Shown here in pieces: positions 6,068 through 8,682 of a stretch of DNA of 8,682 nucleotides. Every line of letters begins with the position of its first letter. The first letter of the stretch is position 1. The notes below the pieces were generated by a model. That model saw only the letters and a list, made by a program, of their open reading frames with translations. It was not told the DNA's origin and searched no databases. The stretch covers positions 1 to 8,682 of the forward strand of contig DMIY01000004.1 of assembly GCA_003457075.1 (NCBI GenBank), in the 5' to 3' direction. Both the position numbers and the translations under genes were made by a program. The DNA is from Desulfotomaculum sp. (lineage in GTDB: Bacteria; Bacillota; Desulfotomaculia; Desulfotomaculales; Nap2-2B).

Positions 6068-7195
6068 ATGAGTGGGAGGAAAATTTTTGTTGTGGACACT
6101 ACCCTGCGGGATGGTGAACAGACCGCCGGCGTTGTTTTCGCCAACCGGGAAAAAGTAAGAATTGCTAAGTTTCTGGATGAAATAGGCGTGCACCAGATTG
6201 AAGCCGGGGTGCCTGTAATGGGTGGTGACGAAAAAGAAGCCATTACGCAGATCTGTAAAGTGGGATTAAAAGCCAGCATCATGGGTTGGAACCGGCCGGT
6301 AATTAGTGACATCGAAGCTTCTTTAGAATGTGGCGTGGATGCAGTGGCTATTTCCATTTCCACTTCCGATATTCATATCAAGCACAAGCTGAAGACGAGC
6401 CGGGAACGGGTGATGGAACAGATGGTCAAGGCAGTGGAATTTGCCAAAAAACACGGTTTATATGTATCGGCAAACGCTGAAGATGCCTCCCGTACGGAGA
6501 TGGATTTTCTTCTCCAGTTCACCCGGACAGTTAAGGAGGCCGGTGCAGACCGCCTGCGTTATTGCGATACGGTCGGCATTCTGGACCCTTTTACTACTTA
6601 TGAGCGTATAAAAACTATCCTGGAGAATGTGGATATTGATGTGGAAATGCATACTCACGATGACTTTGGCATGGCCACGGCGAACACCCTGGCCGGGGTA
6701 AAGGCAGGCGCCAACCACGTGGGGGTTACCGTTATCGGCCTGGGCGAGCGGGCGGGTAATGCCGCACTGGAAGAAGTGGTAATGTCGCTAAAGCATCTTT
6801 GGGGCATGGATTTGTGTTTTAAAACGGAGATATTTCGTGAAGTGGCAGAGTACGTTTCCCGTGCTTCAGGCAGGGAACTGCCTGCCTGGAAGTCCATCGT
6901 GGGTTCTAACATGTTTACTCACGAGTCGGGTATTCATGCTGATGGGGCCTTGAAGAACCCTAAAACCTATGAGGCATTTCACCCGGAAGAGGTGGGCTTA
7001 GAGCGCCAGATTGTGATTGGTAAACATTCCGGTACGGCGGCCTTAAAATCCAAGTTTGCCGAGTACGGAATTCACTTAAGCGAATTTAAGGCCCAGGAAA
7101 TGCTGGTCAAGATACGTTCTTACTGTGTTTCTTTAAAACGCCCTTTGTTTGACAAGGAGTTGATGTATATTTACGAAAACTATTTTGGAGAGTAG
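6068..7195 (+). CDS. nifV: NifV-type homocitrate synthase family protein
   Basis: A DRE-TIM metallolyase-superfamily (LeuA/NifV) enzyme that condenses acetyl-CoA with a 2-oxoacid; NifV uses 2-oxoglutarate to make homocitrate. Numbering from the ATG at 6056, seen: DTTLRDGEQ (14-22, with catalytic R18 and metal ligand D19), EAGVPVMG, NAEDASR (140-146), RYCDTVGILDPF (168-179), metal ligands H199 and H201 in HTHDDFGMATANTLA, GLGERAGNAALEE (228-240, N235), FTHESGIHADG (287-297) and IGKHSG (321-326). These match NifV closely, and the protein lacks the long LeuA C-terminal regulatory domain. The ATG at 6056 directly abuts AAGGG (6051-6055), leaving no spacing, so the ATG at 6068 (MSGRKIFVVD) is preferred. 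The LeuC-type gene follows after 9 bases, forming an operon. Re-citrate synthase belongs to the same family, so a citrate product cannot be excluded. No nif structural genes are visible. Confidence 0.85.
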   Translation: MSGRKIFVVDTTLRDGEQTAGVVFANREKVRIAKFLDEIGVHQIEAGVPVMGGDEKEAITQICKVGLKASIMGWNRPVISDIEASLECGVDAVAISISTSDIHIKHKLKTSRERVMEQMVKAVEFAKKHGLYVSANAEDASRTEMDFLLQFTRTVKEAGADRLRYCDTVGILDPFTTYERIKTILENVDIDVEMHTHDDFGMATANTLAGVKAGANHVGVTVIGLGERAGNAALEEVVMSLKHLWGMDLCFKTEIFREVAEYVSRASGRELPAWKSIVGSNMFTHESGIHADGALKNPKTYEAFHPEEVGLERQIVIGKHSGTAALKSKFAEYGIHLSEFKAQEMLVKIRSYCVSLKRPLFDKELMYIYENYFGE

Positions 7196-7204
7196 GGGAT
7201 TGAG

Positions 7205-8461
7205 TTGGGCCAGACAATCATTGAAAAAATCCTTTCTACACATAGCAGCAGCCCTGTTTATGCCAATGATATTGTGGTGGCGGGGATAGATTTTATTATG
7301 GGCCAGGACGGAACATCACCCCTGGCCATTAAATCTTTCCAGGAGTTTGGGGGAGAGAAAATCTTTGACCCCGCCAAAGTGGCGCTTGTAATTGACCATA
7401 ATGCTCCCAGTCCCCTTGAGGGGGTTTCTGCCCTGCATAAAATGATGAGGGATTTCGCCCGGGAAAAAGGCATCCGGCTTTATGATGTTGGAGAAGGGGT
7501 CTGCCATCAGTTGGTGCCGGAAAGCGGTTACGTTGGGCCGGGTTCACTGGTCATTGGAGCAGATTCTCATACCTGTACGTATGGCGCCTTGAATGCATTT
7601 TCCACCGGCGTGGGCTCAACTGACCTTGCAGCTGCGCTTATTTCCGGGCAGATGTGGTTTAAGGCGCCCGAAACGTTAAAATTTATCTGTCACGGACAGT
7701 TGCCGCCAGGTGTGTATGCCAAAGACCTGATCCTATTTCTTATCGGTCAGGTTACTGCCGATGGGGCAACCTATATGGCTGTGGAGTTTACGGGCCAGGC
7801 AATATCGGCGCTTTCTCAGGAAGCGCGCTTCACCATAACGAACATGGCCGTTGAAATGGGAGCCAAGGCAGGGCTGATGACTGCGGATGAAAGGACATTT
7901 GCCTGGTTAAGTGCTTTTACCAGCCACCGGTTTACCCCGGTAAATCCCGACCTCGATGCGGTTTACGCCAGCTTGGAAGAATACGACGCCGGTAAACTGG
8001 AACCGCAGGTGGCCAGGCCGCACAGCGTGGACAATGTGTGTCCTGTGGATGAGGTGGCCGGTACTCCCGTCAACCAGGCTGTTATTGGTACCTGTACCAA
8101 CGGCCGCCTGGAGGATTTGCGTATTGCCGCCGAGATCTTAAACGGCCGCAAGCGCCATGAAGATGTGCGCCTGATTGTGGTTCCTGCTTCCCGTCGCGTC
8201 TTGCTGGAAGCGCTGCGGGAAGGGATCGTGGAGACGCTTGTAAAAAGCGGGGCTGCTTTTGTGACCCCCGGCTGCGGGCCTTGTGTGGGTACGCATAATG
8301 GCGTGCCTTCCGACGGGGAAGTGGTTATCTCTACTGCCAACCGCAACTTTAAGGGGCGGATGGGTAATGCAAAGGCCTTTATCTACCTGGCGTCACCGGC
8401 TACCGTGGCGGCTTCTGCCTTAACCGGCCGGATTACAGACCCCAGAGAATTTTTAAAGTAG
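7205..8461 (+). CDS. Aconitase-family hydro-lyase large subunit (LeuC / homoaconitase type)
   Basis: A 418-residue large subunit of a two-subunit [4Fe-4S] hydro-lyase of the 3-isopropylmalate dehydratase/homoaconitase group; the length fits the shorter LeuC subfamily shared with archaea. Seen: VIDHNAPSP (62-70), GADSHTCTYGALNAFSTGVGSTD (118-140, key residues D120, S121, H122), TNMAVEMGAKAG (212-223), cluster ligands C297 in IGTCTNGR and C357 and C360 in TPGCGPCVGTH, and the substrate-binding NRNFKGRMG (379-387). All three cluster cysteines are present, so it should be active with its small subunit. The TTG start has GGGG (7196-7199) 5 bases upstream. Its position between a NifV-type synthase and the small subunit suggests it isomerises that synthase's product (homocitrate to homoisocitrate, citrate to isocitrate, or similar) rather than serving leucine synthesis. 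Automatic annotation would probably call it leuC. Confidence 0.9.
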   Translation: MGQTIIEKILSTHSSSPVYANDIVVAGIDFIMGQDGTSPLAIKSFQEFGGEKIFDPAKVALVIDHNAPSPLEGVSALHKMMRDFAREKGIRLYDVGEGVCHQLVPESGYVGPGSLVIGADSHTCTYGALNAFSTGVGSTDLAAALISGQMWFKAPETLKFICHGQLPPGVYAKDLILFLIGQVTADGATYMAVEFTGQAISALSQEARFTITNMAVEMGAKAGLMTADERTFAWLSAFTSHRFTPVNPDLDAVYASLEEYDAGKLEPQVARPHSVDNVCPVDEVAGTPVNQAVIGTCTNGRLEDLRIAAEILNGRKRHEDVRLIVVPASRRVLLEALREGIVETLVKSGAAFVTPGCGPCVGTHNGVPSDGEVVISTANRNFKGRMGNAKAFIYLASPATVAASALTGRITDPREFLK

Positions 8462-8470
8462 GTGATAGTG

Positions 8471-8682
8471 GTGTATTTTCAGGGCAAGGCTCACAAATTT
8501 GGCAGCGATATAAACACCGATTATATCATTTCGGGAAAATACAAGTTCAAGACTTTGGACATGGCTGAGCTTGCCGGTCACATACTGGAGGACCTGGATC
8601 CTGAGTTCAGCAGCAAAATAAAACCGGGAGATTTTATTGTAGCCGGTACGAATTTTGGCTGCGGTTCTTCACGGGAGCAGGC
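8471..8682 (+). CDS. Aconitase-family hydro-lyase small subunit (LeuD type), cut by the window end
   Basis: The first 70 codons are visible. They begin [17 protein letters not shown] and include the LeuD swivel-domain motifs [20 protein letters not shown] and [11 protein letters not shown], where the SSRE serine and arginine contact substrate. After INTDYII, family members usually have PARYL plus a two- or three-residue specificity loop; here the sequence is [10 protein letters not shown], which fits neither the isopropylmalate nor the methanogen homoaconitase pattern as I know them. The start is one of three in-frame GTG codons (8462, 8468, 8471). 8471 is chosen because AGGTG (8460-8464), overlapping the end of the upstream gene, lies 6 bases before it. 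It pairs with the large subunit just upstream and is translated from the same transcript. A LeuB/Icd-type dehydrogenase would be the expected next gene beyond the window. Confidence 0.88.
   Translation, partial: MYFQGKAHKFGSDINTDYIISGKYKFKTLDMAELAGHILEDLDPEFSSKIKPGDFIVAGTNFGCGSSREQ

Noticed and set aside
7956..8346. Open frames on other strands or frames inside the LeuC-type gene and inside leuS
   Set aside because: They overlap strongly conserved coding sequence, have no ribosome sites or recognisable domains, and are shadows of the real genes.
1..8682. CRISPR array, insertion sequence or prophage genes
   Set aside because: No regularly spaced long repeats, transposase or integrase coding sequence, or terminal inverted repeats were seen.

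Overview
The window looks like a chromosomal segment of an anaerobic, spore-forming-type Firmicute, most like the Peptococcaceae (Desulfotomaculum/Pelotomaculum/Moorella neighbourhood). This is inferred from gene content and style: a bacterial LeuRS, a DUF1540 micro-protein, a DUF134 (UPF0251) protein, a dihydropteroate synthase with the long clostridial N-terminal extension, a NifV-type synthase next to a LeuC/LeuD-type hydro-lyase, strong GGAGG-type ribosome sites and frequent TTG/GTG starts. No species call is possible from the sequence alone.

Layout. Bases 1-34 are the 3' end of a tRNA, probably tRNA-Ala. A compact hicB-hicA toxin-antitoxin pair follows (163-611) with its own promoter, an inverted repeat and a terminator. 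leuS (793-3282) has a plausible sigma-A promoter just upstream but no T-box leader. Convergent to leuS is a 49-codon minus-strand gene (3349-3498) of the DUF1540 family, with a strong ribosome site and a U-tract terminator of its own. Divergent from that is a DUF134 gene (3700-4155), driven by a perfect-consensus sigma-A promoter whose -35 box sits inside an inverted repeat. Next come two folate genes, folP (4284-5477) and folB (about 5529-5906). Last is a 2-oxoacid-pathway operon: a NifV-type homocitrate-synthase-family gene (6068-7195), a LeuC-type large subunit (7205-8461) and the start of a LeuD-type small subunit (from 8471) that runs off the end.

How the genes work together. folP and folB are steps of dihydrofolate synthesis: FolB makes 6-hydroxymethyl-dihydropterin and FolP joins its diphosphate to p-aminobenzoate. 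The last three genes form a logical condensation plus isomerisation module, an acetyl-CoA-dependent synthase followed by a two-subunit [4Fe-4S] hydro-lyase. Its true substrate (homocitrate, citrate made by a Re-type synthase, or a longer homologue) is not settled by the sequence and is the most interesting functional question here.

Points worth a second look: the unusual substrate loop of the small subunit; a folB start that seems to need a non-canonical codon (ATA or ACG); degenerate 7-base-periodic repeats in three intergenic gaps; the DUF1540 micro-gene; and the operator-like repeats at the hicBA and DUF134 promoters.
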